The position numbers and the translations under genes are program-made. A DNA stretch of 64,000 bases from an uncultured Mucilaginibacter sp. (lineage in GTDB: Bacteria; Bacteroidota; Bacteroidia; Sphingobacteriales; Sphingobacteriaceae), in contig CAITEP010000011.1 in the NCBI GenBank assembly GCA_903891475.1, positions 1-64,000 of the forward strand. Reading direction: 5' to 3'. Numbering within the stretch: position 1 is the first letter of the stretch; each line of letters begins with the position of its first letter. The notes beneath the pieces are model-generated. The model ran no database searches. It saw only the letters and a program-made list of their open reading frames with translations, and was not told the DNA's origin. Below, in pieces: positions 32,200-40,880 of this stretch.

Positions 32200-32727
32200 T
32201 TAATATTCTGCTAATACAACTAAATTTTGGCTTATTGATGTTAACTTCTGTTTCCCATTTAAAAAACTCAAGCCGATTACAAAAGAAAAACCTGAAACCA
32301 TACCTCCCATTTCATTAATAAGTTCGCTTGTTGCTAATGCTGTGCCGCCGGTTGCTAATAAATCGTCGTGTATAAGTATTTTATGACCAGGTTCAAAAGC
32401 ATCAGTATGTAACTCAATAATGGCCTCGCCGTATTCAAGTTTATATGCTTTTTGCTTCACCGAAAAAGGTAGTTTCCCCGCCTTACGAACAGGGAAAAAA
32501 GGTATCCCCAATTTGTTTGCTAAACTAAGACCAAACAAAAAGCCCCGGCTTTCAATACCTGCGATCGCGTCTATATTTGTTCCTTGCAATTTTTCAGCAA
32601 ATGCATCCACAATATTAAGGCAAAGTTTCGCGTCTTTTAATATTGGTGTAATATCTTTAAATATTATACCCGGTTTAGGGAAATCAGGAATATCACGTAC
32701 GGCTGATTTAATTTGTTGCTCAATCAT
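32200..32727 (-). CDS. apt: Adenine phosphoribosyltransferase
   Basis: Salvages adenine to AMP with PRPP. The type I PRTase PRPP-binding motif is VLIHDDLLATGGTA, and the APT start region is IRDIPDFPKPGIIFKDITP-like. 175 residues is full length. It overlaps the upstream HhH gene by 4 nt (ATGA), so the two are translationally coupled. Confidence 0.96.
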   Translation of the reverse strand: MIEQQIKSAVRDIPDFPKPGIIFKDITPILKDAKLCLNIVDAFAEKLQGTNIDAIAGIESRGFLFGLSLANKLGIPFFPVRKAGKLPFSVKQKAYKLEYGEAIIELHTDAFEPGHKILIHDDLLATGGTALATSELINEMGGMVSGFSFVIGLSFLNGKQKLTSISQNLVVLAEY

Positions 32728-33392
32728 CTGAAAATAAAATAGGGTTCAATTTTATGTAAAACTACGCTGTCAAGTATTACAATATTCTTTAAATCGTTAA
32801 ATGTAGTATATTTTCCATGCTGACTTCTATACTCTATAATAGCATTAGCCTGCTTAAAACTCAAATAAGGAAACAACCTAAGTTGAACAAAAGATATGTT
32901 GTTGATATCAATTTTTTTTACTTTAGATAAACTGACAGATACTTCATCCTTTAGTGCTAAATATTTTAATGAGTCAATGCCGTAAACTTCCTTTAATTGC
33001 TCCTTATAAAAAAAGCCTCCCAAGCGTTCTTTATACCTAAAAATCCTATTCGCGAAAGTTGTACCTATTCCTCTAATCTTTGACAATTCTGTTATGGTGG
33101 CATCATTAAGCTCAATAACTTCGCCAGGTTTAGCTTTAATACTAGTATTAATTTGATTAGCTTGTTTTGTAACATCAACTACACTAGCTGAGTCATAATA
33201 ATTTAGTGTTGATTTTGTATTAATTTGTGCAATTGCCTTATTAAAATCTTTTAAGTTTATTGTATTATCTTTGCTAAACAATTGATAAACGTAAGGCATA
33301 AGCATTACCATTATAATTAAAATTACAAGTACCAAAATACCATTCCATTCTTTTTTTGAGATGGCAAAATATTTATTAAGGTATTTTAACAT
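32724..33392 (-). CDS. ComEA-like helix-hairpin-helix membrane protein
   Basis: 222 residues. An N-terminal transmembrane segment (about residues 18-36) is followed by a variable linker and at least two helix-hairpin-helix units: ELSKIRGIGTTFANRIFRYKERLGGF and the DINNISFVQLRLFPYLSFKQANAIIEY region. HhH units bind DNA backbone without sequence preference; in ComEA they serve DNA uptake. It is encoded upstream of apt, overlapping by 4 nt, with no other competence gene next to it. Confidence 0.88.
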   Translation of the reverse strand: MLKYLNKYFAISKKEWNGILVLVILIIMVMLMPYVYQLFSKDNTINLKDFNKAIAQINTKSTLNYYDSASVVDVTKQANQINTSIKAKPGEVIELNDATITELSKIRGIGTTFANRIFRYKERLGGFFYKEQLKEVYGIDSLKYLALKDEVSVSLSKVKKIDINNISFVQLRLFPYLSFKQANAIIEYRSQHGKYTTFNDLKNIVILDSVVLHKIEPYFIFR

Positions 33393-33463
33393 ATTTAATT
33401 TAATATGGTTAAATTAAAAAAAGTTTACATTAATTCCTGTACAAGGGTTTATTTTTTATAAAA

Positions 33464-35218
33464 ATGAAAGTAATTACCACCGAAGAATTTGCCAAAGCTA
33501 CCAAATTGGATAAATTAAAAATGCCAGGCTTAGCGGCATTGTTAATGGAATTAATGAAAATAAACCAGGTAAATAAATTATTCGCGCAAGCGCAACCTAA
33601 GCAAGGTCCTGATTTTGTGGATGCTATTTTAGAAGGCTGTGGTATTAATATTGAGTTTGATGAAAGAGATTTAAGAAATATACCCACCACTGGTGGTTTT
33701 ATTGCCATTGCCAACCATCCTTATGGTGGTATTGAAGGCATGGTACTACTCAAAGTATTATGCATGGTAAGGCCCGATGCTAAATTGATGGCCAATTTTT
33801 TATTAAAAAAAATACCTAACCTGAGTGATTACTTTATAGCGGTGAATCCTTTTGAAAATATTGAGCATTCATCGAGCATTAGTGGTTTAAAAAACACCTT
33901 GGAGTTACTTGCTAACGGTACACCCATTGGTATATTTCCTGCTGGTGAGGTATCAACCTATAAATTGGATAAACACCAAGTTACCGACCGCATGTGGCAT
34001 CCTGTAGTTGGTAAAATTATAGCAAAAGCAAAAGTTCCGGTTGTACCCATCTATTTTCACGGTAATAACGGTTTGTTGTTTAACATACTTAGCTTAATAC
34101 ACCCAACATTGCGCACTGCCAAGCTACCATCAGAACTTTTTAATAAAAACGGGCATACCATAAAACTAAGAATTGGAAAGCCAATTAATATTGAGGAAGT
34201 ACCTGAATATACAAACAGCACAAAACTTTTAAATTTTTTAAGAGCTCGCACCTATGCGTTAGGAACAGGTTTGGAAGAAGAACGCAAAATATTTAATCCG
34301 CGTAATATCTTCAAGATTAAGAAAGAACCTGAAGAAATTGTTGCTGAGTTGAGCAGTGATATTTTAGAAAAAGAAGTTGCGACGCTAAGGGATGATTATA
34401 AAATATGGATTGAGAAAAATTATGAGGTATATATTGCACCAACATCAACCATACCTAATATTATACGCGAAATTGGAAGGTTAAGGGAAATAACATTTAG
34501 GGAAATTGGCGAGGGTACCAACAAAGCTACCGACCTAGATGAATACGATATTTATTATCACCACCTATTTATTTGGGATGTGGACGCGAAAATGATTGTA
34601 GGTGCCTATCGTATTGGCTTGGGCGACCAAATTTTTTATAGTATTGGTAAAAATGGCTTTTATATTGCCAGTGTTTTTAAGATAAAATCGCAGTTTACAC
34701 CAGTATTAAAAAAGAGTATTGAATTAGGCCGCTCGTGGATACGCAAAGAATATCAACAAAAACCATTGCCATTATTTCTGCTATGGAAAGGTATTTTGAA
34801 ATATTTAATTGATAACCCTAGATACCGATATTTAATAGGACCAGTTAGTATCAGCAATTCGTTTTCTAAATTCTCCAAATCATTAATTGTTGAATACATT
34901 AACCGTAACCATTTCGACCATGAGATGGCTCAATTTGTAAAACCTCGTAAAAAATTCAAGGTTGATTTTTCAAGTATTGATTCCGATTTATTAATCGCTG
35001 GTGAGGATAGTTTAAAGACACTCGACAACCTGATATCGGAAGTGGAATCAAGAAACATGAAGGTGCCGGTTTTACTTCGCCAGTATATCGCGTTAAATGC
35101 AAAAATAATCTGCTTTAACATCGACCCTAAATTTTCAGATTGCTTAGATGGTTTTTTAGTACTCGATTTGGAGAAAGTACCGCAAGATATATTGGATAAA
35201 TTGGGTAAAAACTTGTAA
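33464..35218 (+). CDS. Two-domain acyltransferase, OlsF-like (aminolipid synthesis)
   Basis: 584 residues. The N-terminal half is a PlsC-type O-acyltransferase with NHPYGGIEGMV around residue 80 and the FPAGEVS motif. The C-terminal half (from about residue 320) resembles a GNAT-like OlsB acyltransferase, with LREITFREIGEGTN and DEYDIYYHHLFIWD. The same order occurs in OlsF, a bifunctional enzyme making ornithine-type lipids and known from Bacteroidota. Which amino acid is acylated (ornithine or glycine) cannot be read from the sequence. It may alternatively be annotated as a lysophospholipid acyltransferase. Confidence 0.82.
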   Translation: MKVITTEEFAKATKLDKLKMPGLAALLMELMKINQVNKLFAQAQPKQGPDFVDAILEGCGINIEFDERDLRNIPTTGGFIAIANHPYGGIEGMVLLKVLCMVRPDAKLMANFLLKKIPNLSDYFIAVNPFENIEHSSSISGLKNTLELLANGTPIGIFPAGEVSTYKLDKHQVTDRMWHPVVGKIIAKAKVPVVPIYFHGNNGLLFNILSLIHPTLRTAKLPSELFNKNGHTIKLRIGKPINIEEVPEYTNSTKLLNFLRARTYALGTGLEEERKIFNPRNIFKIKKEPEEIVAELSSDILEKEVATLRDDYKIWIEKNYEVYIAPTSTIPNIIREIGRLREITFREIGEGTNKATDLDEYDIYYHHLFIWDVDAKMIVGAYRIGLGDQIFYSIGKNGFYIASVFKIKSQFTPVLKKSIELGRSWIRKEYQQKPLPLFLLWKGILKYLIDNPRYRYLIGPVSISNSFSKFSKSLIVEYINRNHFDHEMAQFVKPRKKFKVDFSSIDSDLLIAGEDSLKTLDNLISEVESRNMKVPVLLRQYIALNAKIICFNIDPKFSDCLDGFLVLDLEKVPQDILDKLGKNL

Positions 35219-35250
35219 ATATGGATTATACTTTCATTTCTTAAAATTTG

Positions 35251-35781
35251 CTAATATTTAATCGAGAATCTGCGCAAAACCAAACTTATCAACCAAATAG
35301 GGCCGTAATACTGGAATTTGACGATATTAGAGAATGAATAAGGCTTCTTTTCAATTTTTTGCCCGATAAGTTGCGCGGTTAATGAAAGCATAATCAAGGT
35401 AAAACAAATTAAAGCAACATAAGGGCCGCCTGCCTTTTGCCATTCGGCTAATTGTATAACACCAAAACTCAAGGCAAATTCAATAAACAGCATAATGTAG
35501 GATAGCAAAGGTGATAGCTTTAAATAAAAATAGATACTAAAAGCTATTAATAGCGAAGCCCAGTTTATGTAACCAATGTAAGACCCAAGAAAACTGAACA
35601 CCGGGAAGGGTATGGCCCAGGTAAATCCTAATAAACCAAATACCATTACGGGGATGGCTACGCAATTAATAAGGAGGTTTGTTTTATTTTGGTGCGAAAT
35701 GGTATATTTTTCAAATAAAATTTCAAATGGCTTTAAATCCATCGTTGATTGGTTTTTATTTGTTGGCTTTTTTGATGACAT
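35251..35781 (-). CDS. Mpo1/DUF962-like membrane protein with missing histidines
   Basis: About 176 residues with four to five hydrophobic segments. The layout matches the Mpo1 family (Fe2+ dioxygenase acting on 2-hydroxy fatty acids). The N-terminal YTISHQNKTNLLIN segment has Asn where the family has a second His. The later LIGQKIEKKP has Gln where the family has GHK. Catalytic iron binding is therefore doubtful. I chose ATG at 35781 because the in-frame start at 35820 lies inside the rny terminator hairpin. Confidence 0.75.
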   Translation of the reverse strand: MSSKKPTNKNQSTMDLKPFEILFEKYTISHQNKTNLLINCVAIPVMVFGLLGFTWAIPFPVFSFLGSYIGYINWASLLIAFSIYFYLKLSPLLSYIMLFIEFALSFGVIQLAEWQKAGGPYVALICFTLIMLSLTAQLIGQKIEKKPYSFSNIVKFQYYGPIWLISLVLRRFSIKY

Positions 35782-35805
35782 AAGCTTAAAAATGTATATA
35801 AAAAA

Positions 35806-35836
35806 CAAGGGCCGAATCATAAAATCCAGGCCCTTG
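35806..35836 (-). terminator. Terminator after rny
   Basis: Arms CAAGGGCC and GGCCCTTG form an 8-bp stem with a 15-nt loop, followed on the minus strand by a T6 tract. It is about 40 nt past the rny stop and just upstream of the Mpo1-like gene. Confidence 0.8.
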
Positions 35837-35873
35837 CATTTTTAAATTATTTTCGGTTCAACATATCTGAATG

Positions 35874-37439
35874 CTATTTAGCAAATGATACGGATCTGGT
35901 TTCCCTTATTACGGTTACTTTAATCTGACCAGGATAAGTCATCTCTGTTTGTATCCTGTTTGAAATATCAGCCGCTAACACTTCTGATTGCGCATCACTA
36001 ATTTTTTCGCTCTCAACCACTACCCGCAATTCGCGACCGGCCTGAATAGCGAATGTTTTTTCAACACCCGGGTATGATAGTGCCAGTTCTTCCAGTTCTT
36101 TCAAACGTTTGATATAGCTTTCTACCACTTCCCTACGTGCACCCGGACGGGCACCCGATATGGCATCGCAAACCTGAATAATTGGCGATAACATAGAAGT
36201 CATCTCTACCTCATCGTGGTGGGCGCCAATGGCGTTACAAACTTCAGGATGTTCCTTATATTTTTCGGCCAATTGCATACCTAAAATAGCATGTGGCAAT
36301 TCAGGGTTATCATCAGGCACCTTACCAATATCGTGGAGTAAACCTGCACGCTTGGCCAGTTTTACATTCAAACCTAATTCGGCAGCCATGGTAGCGCAGA
36401 AGTTAGCTACCTCGCGCGAGTGTTGCAATAAATTTTGCCCGTATGATGAGCGGTACCGCATACGGCCCACCATCCTGATTAGCTCAGGATGCAAACCGTT
36501 AATGCCAAGGTCAATCACGGTGCGCTCGCCTATTTCAACAATTTCCTCTTCAATTTGCTTTTTGGTTTTGGCAACTACCTCTTCAATACGGGCCGGATGT
36601 ATACGTCCGTCGGTTACTAAGCGGTGCATGGCCAAACGGGCAATTTCGCGCCTTACCGGATCGAAGCCTGAAAGAATAATGGCTTCAGGGGTATCGTCCA
36701 CAATAATTTCAATACCGGTTGCTGCTTCCAAAGCCCTGATATTCCTACCTTCACGACCAATAATACGTCCCTTTATCTCATCGTTATCAATATTGAAGAT
36801 GGATACAGTATTTTCAATAGCGCTCTCGGTTGCCGTACGCTGTATGGTTTGAATCACAATTTTCTTAGCCTCCTTGGTTGCTGTAAGCTTGGCTTCGTCA
36901 ACTATATCCTTAATTTGTACCATCGCTTTGCTACGGGCTTCTTCGCGCAGGGTGTCTACCAATTGGTTGGTAGCTTCCTCGGCCGATAGACCCGCAATGG
37001 TTTCCAACTGTTGGATATGTGAATTTTTCAGTACATCAACTTCTTCTTGTTTTTTTACAACAATTTCGGTTTGCCTTTCCAGGTTTTTACGAACGGTATC
37101 TAATTCCGTTTCCTTCCTGTTCAGGTTTTCCATGCGTGAATTTAAAGATTGCTCTTTTTGCTTGATGCCGTTTTCACGCTGATTGATGTTGTTATTTTTT
37201 TGATTGATTTCCTGCTCATGCTCGGCCTTCATTTGTAAAAATTTTTCTTTGGCTTCCAGCAATTTGTTCTTTTTTAAAAGTTCGGCATTTACTTCGGCCT
37301 CTTTTAAAATTTTCTTTACTTTATTTTGAGCGGCAACTTCCTGGTCTTTAAAAAGCTTCCTTAACAGGAACCTTCCAATGAGCACGCCCGGCAAACCGCC
37401 TAGCAATACTCCTATAATTAAATATAAATATGAGTTCAT
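35874..37439 (-). CDS. rny: Ribonuclease Y
   Basis: 521-residue membrane-anchored endoribonuclease that starts mRNA decay. It has an N-terminal transmembrane helix (residues about 4-25), a long coiled coil (about 30-180), a KH domain with [19 protein letters not shown], and an HD domain with the metal motif LLHDIGKV. It is followed by a clear terminator. Upstream lies the 6S-like RNA and zapA. Confidence 0.97.
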   Translation of the reverse strand: MNSYLYLIIGVLLGGLPGVLIGRFLLRKLFKDQEVAAQNKVKKILKEAEVNAELLKKNKLLEAKEKFLQMKAEHEQEINQKNNNINQRENGIKQKEQSLNSRMENLNRKETELDTVRKNLERQTEIVVKKQEEVDVLKNSHIQQLETIAGLSAEEATNQLVDTLREEARSKAMVQIKDIVDEAKLTATKEAKKIVIQTIQRTATESAIENTVSIFNIDNDEIKGRIIGREGRNIRALEAATGIEIIVDDTPEAIILSGFDPVRREIARLAMHRLVTDGRIHPARIEEVVAKTKKQIEEEIVEIGERTVIDLGINGLHPELIRMVGRMRYRSSYGQNLLQHSREVANFCATMAAELGLNVKLAKRAGLLHDIGKVPDDNPELPHAILGMQLAEKYKEHPEVCNAIGAHHDEVEMTSMLSPIIQVCDAISGARPGARREVVESYIKRLKELEELALSYPGVEKTFAIQAGRELRVVVESEKISDAQSEVLAADISNRIQTEMTYPGQIKVTVIRETRSVSFAK

Positions 37440-37465
37440 TTTTGTTGTTAATAATTGGTATATAT

Positions 37466-37625
37466 AAAAAAACCGTGCTTAAATTTTAAAGCGCACTTTA
37501 CTGTTAAACATCTTTTTACTTGTTTATCAACCTGTTAAATCGCCAACCAAACGACCTAAACTGCTGATTCACAGGTAAACTAAATGATAGTTTAAAAAGT
37601 GAATTTTAAAATTTAACCACGGTCA
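37466..37625 (-). ncRNA. 6S RNA candidate (ssrS-like)
   Basis: On the minus strand the two ends pair: 37605-37622 with 37473-37490 over 17 of 18 positions. Further helices continue inward in order: CACTTT/AAAGTG, TTAAAC/GTTTAA, GTTTA-CCTGT with ACAGG-TTGA-TAAAC, and GAATC/GATTT. The result is one long rod with bulges, the shape of 6S RNA. It ends in a T7 tract. The place between zapA and rny is consistent with ssrS next to zapA in other bacteria. The 5' end may extend to about 37645. No database comparison was possible. Confidence 0.65.
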
Positions 37626-37654
37626 AATTTTTTGCCCCGATATGCTAAAAAACC

Positions 37655-37948
37655 TTATTGCCTGTCAAAAAAATTAGATAATAAATAATCAATTTCGTAA
37701 ACCTTTTCAGCAATTTCCGTGTCCTCAACAGAAACCTTTTTATCTGCTTTTAATGCTGAGGTTGCGTAATGCAACACACACATCGAAAGCAAATCTTGCT
37801 TGTCCCTAACCGCGTAATTTTCCTGATAATCCTTTATCCGGTCGTTAATTAGTTTGGCAGCCCTACGTATTATTTCTTCCTCTTCCATGTTTACCTTTAG
37901 CGGGTAAACCCTGTCTGCAATATTTATTTTTATGGAGATTTCTCCCAT
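37655..37948 (-). CDS. zapA: Cell division protein ZapA
   Basis: 97-residue FtsZ-ring stabiliser. It has the N-terminal ISIKINIADRVYPLKVNMEEEEIIRRAAKLINDRI pattern followed by a coiled-coil helix. It lies between a small coiled-coil protein and the 6S-like RNA, the usual Bacteroidota order after pheT. Confidence 0.92.
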   Translation of the reverse strand: MGEISIKINIADRVYPLKVNMEEEEIIRRAAKLINDRIKDYQENYAVRDKQDLLSMCVLHYATSALKADKKVSVEDTEIAEKVYEIDYLLSNFFDRQ

Positions 37949-37969
37949 TTGAGCGTTTCACTTTTTGCA

Positions 37970-38260
37970 CTACTTTTTTAGCAATACAATACACTTATCA
38001 ATTTCTTGCACAAATTCGTTAATTTTTTGCTTTATGTCAAGATTTTTTTCATTTGTTTGCGAAAAACTTTTAGCAACCATCATAACGCTAAGCTTTTCTT
38101 CCAGTTCTTTCACCTTATTTTTGCTGGCATTGAGGGCGGCGTTCAATACATCGCTCTCCAGTTTCAACAAGTCGTTTTCCTCTTGCAGGGCACTGCATAG
38201 TGCAATCAGATGCTCCACGCGTTTTTGAATATTACTTAATTGCTCCGCTACTGAGGCCAA
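37970..38260 (-). CDS. Small coiled-coil protein next to zapA
   Basis: 96 residues, almost wholly predicted coiled coil (IQKRVEHLIALCSALQEENDLLKLE...). The start must be TTG at 38260 because an in-frame TAA lies two codons upstream and no ATG is nearby. The gene is 21 nt upstream of zapA and 93 nt after pheT. Its position suggests a cell-division role, possibly ZapB-like in shape; this is inference. Confidence 0.8.
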   Translation of the reverse strand: MASVAEQLSNIQKRVEHLIALCSALQEENDLLKLESDVLNAALNASKNKVKELEEKLSVMMVAKSFSQTNEKNLDIKQKINEFVQEIDKCIVLLKK

Positions 38261-38353
38261 TCCTTAAAAAATATAAGCGTTAATAAAACCGTTTTAAAAT
38301 TCAATAAACCGAACCTTACAAAATTCAACAGGTTTATATCAAACCAAAAAAAC

Positions 38354-40765
38354 CTACTTCCTAATTTCCGCTCCGGCTTCTTTTACTAAGTTATGGATAA
38401 TTTTTTGCATTACCGCTTCTATGGCCTTATCAGTCAATGTATTTTCACTATCCTGCAAAATAAAGCTCAAAGCGTACGATTTTTTGCCAGCAGGCAACCT
38501 GTCGCCTTCGTACACATCAAACACGTTTACCTCTTTTAATAGCTTACGGTCGGTTTTGGTAGCAATTTGTTTTAGCTGATTAAAGCTCACCGATTTATCA
38601 ATCAACATGGATAAATCGCGCCTTACCGCCGGGAACTTGGATATTTCCTCGTAAACAATCACGTTTTTACGTGCGATTGTTAGCAAGGTATCGAAATTAA
38701 AATCGGCATAAAAAACTGGCTGGGCAATATCCGCTTTTTTGGCCGAAGCGTTAGCCACTGCTCCCAAGCTTACCAGCACTTTATTACCACGACTGTATTG
38801 CAAGCCATAAGCAAAATGCGGGTTGGTACTTTCGTCCACTTGCAAATCCTTTATTTTTAATTTGCCGATGATACCATCCACAATGGCTTTTAAATGGTAG
38901 AAAGATACTTGTGTTCCCTTATTGTTCCAGTTTTCGGCATTGGTTTGGCCTGTGATGAAAATAGATAGGCGTTGATTTTCAACATATTTTTCATTCTCCA
39001 GGCTGTATACCTTGCCAAACTCGTACAACTTTAAATCGGTACTGCGCCTGTTGATGTTATAGTTGATGGCTTCCAAACCCGAGAACAACATATTTTGACG
39101 CATGATGTCCAAATCGCTGCTTAAAGGGTTTAATATCTTAACGGCCTTATCCAAATCGTCCGCATAAACCGATTTGGTTAAGGAGTTAGCCATGATTTCG
39201 TGAAAGCCATTGGCTGTCAATAAATCCGACAAGGCGTTTTGAACCGTATCTTTCTCAGGGCGGGAGGAAGTATTGAGCGATGCCCTTATTTGGGTTGGAA
39301 TTTCGATGTTGTTGTACCCGTAAATACGCAAAATTTCTTCTATCACATCTACCTCCCGCAAAATATCAACCCGATAAGGTGGTACTTTTAATGATAGACC
39401 CTCGGCACTTTCGCTTACAATTTCAATATCCAAAGCACGCAAAATGGCGATGATTTCGGCAGATGGGATGGTTTTACCAATCAAGCGGGCTATATTGCTA
39501 TAGGTAATATCAACCTCGAAAGGTTTAACCGGCTGCGGATAAGCATCTGATATTTCGGAAGATATTTCCCCACCCGCAATTTCCTGAATCAGCAGGGCCG
39601 CACGTTTCAAGGCAAAAACTGTCATATCCGGGTCGGTGCCACGCTCAAACCTGAAGGAGGCATCTGTTTTTAGTCCGTGACGCTTGGCTGTTTTACGCAC
39701 CGCTACAGCATTGAACCAGGCACTTTCTAAAAATATGTTTTTGGTTGCCGCGCTCACACCCGAACCTATGCCACCAAACACCCCCGCTATGCACATGGGT
39801 GCTTCGGCATTACAAATCATTAAATCGTCGGCACTGAGTTTCCGCTCTACATCGTCCAACGTTTTAAACAAGGTGCCTTCGGGACAGTTTTTTACAATTA
39901 CGGTATCGCCCACAATGGTATCGGCATCAAAAGCATGCAGGGGCTGACCTAAATCGTGCAATACATAATTGGTAGCATCTACTATATTGTTAATGGCTCT
40001 TACACCTATTACCGCCAAACGTTCTTTCAACCATTTTGGCGATTCCTTTACCTCCACCCCAGAAATGGTAACCCCCGAATAACGCGGACAAGCCGCTTCA
40101 TTCTCAACAATTACTTTAATGGTCCTCTTGGTATTGGCCACCTTAAAGCCAGATACATCGGGTTTTTGAACGGCTATTTTTAAAAAAGCCGCGATATCCC
40201 TCGCGGTGCCCAAATGCGATGCCGCGTCGGCACGGTTGGGGGTGAGGCCAATTTCGTATTGGTAATCGTCCTCCAAGTTAAAATAATCTTTAGCGGGTAT
40301 GCCAATTTGCGCGTCGGCATCCAACACCATAATCCCTTCGTGACTGCTGCCTAAACCTATCTCATCCTCTGCACAAATCATCCCTTCGGATGCTTCTCCC
40401 CTAATTTTTGATTTATTTATTTTAAATGGCTCGCCTGTAGTTGGATAAACGGTAGTGCCTACGGTGGCTACCACTACTTTTTGTCCGGCGGCTACATTGC
40501 TGGCACCGCAAACTACTTGCAGGTCCTCTCCCAGGCCAACATCCACCTTGGTTACTTTTAGTCTATCAGCGTTGGGGTGTTGGGTACATTCCTTTACGTA
40601 GCCAATTACCAGGCCTTCCAAACCACCGGGAATAGCCTGCACTTTCTCCAAGCTCTCTACCTCCAGCCCTATGCCGGTTAATATTTTCGAAATTTCTTCG
40701 GGCCCTTTATCAGTACCAATAGTCGCGGGAATAAAACCTTTTAGCCAATTATAAGATATCTTCAT
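38354..40765 (-). CDS. pheT: Phenylalanyl-tRNA synthetase beta subunit
   Basis: 803-residue beta subunit of the alpha2-beta2 enzyme. It has an N-terminal tRNA-binding EMAP-like domain (KECTQHPNADRLKVTKVDVG, about residues 53-72), then the B3/B4 editing domain, the B5 domain, a catalytic-like core, and the C-terminal FDX-ACB anticodon-binding domain (FPAVRRDLSMLID). pheS is not adjacent. Confidence 0.98.
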   Translation of the reverse strand: MKISYNWLKGFIPATIGTDKGPEEISKILTGIGLEVESLEKVQAIPGGLEGLVIGYVKECTQHPNADRLKVTKVDVGLGEDLQVVCGASNVAAGQKVVVATVGTTVYPTTGEPFKINKSKIRGEASEGMICAEDEIGLGSSHEGIMVLDADAQIGIPAKDYFNLEDDYQYEIGLTPNRADAASHLGTARDIAAFLKIAVQKPDVSGFKVANTKRTIKVIVENEAACPRYSGVTISGVEVKESPKWLKERLAVIGVRAINNIVDATNYVLHDLGQPLHAFDADTIVGDTVIVKNCPEGTLFKTLDDVERKLSADDLMICNAEAPMCIAGVFGGIGSGVSAATKNIFLESAWFNAVAVRKTAKRHGLKTDASFRFERGTDPDMTVFALKRAALLIQEIAGGEISSEISDAYPQPVKPFEVDITYSNIARLIGKTIPSAEIIAILRALDIEIVSESAEGLSLKVPPYRVDILREVDVIEEILRIYGYNNIEIPTQIRASLNTSSRPEKDTVQNALSDLLTANGFHEIMANSLTKSVYADDLDKAVKILNPLSSDLDIMRQNMLFSGLEAINYNINRRSTDLKLYEFGKVYSLENEKYVENQRLSIFITGQTNAENWNNKGTQVSFYHLKAIVDGIIGKLKIKDLQVDESTNPHFAYGLQYSRGNKVLVSLGAVANASAKKADIAQPVFYADFNFDTLLTIARKNVIVYEEISKFPAVRRDLSMLIDKSVSFNQLKQIATKTDRKLLKEVNVFDVYEGDRLPAGKKSYALSFILQDSENTLTDKAIEAVMQKIIHNLVKEAGAEIRK

Positions 40766-40880
40766 TGTTTAAGATGATAATGGGCAAAGATAGGATTTAG
40801 TACGAAAGTGGGGAAGACGGATTTTGGAAAAGATTTGCAGCATTGAACGCAATGCGAATTTACCCCAACCCATCCCCTAC

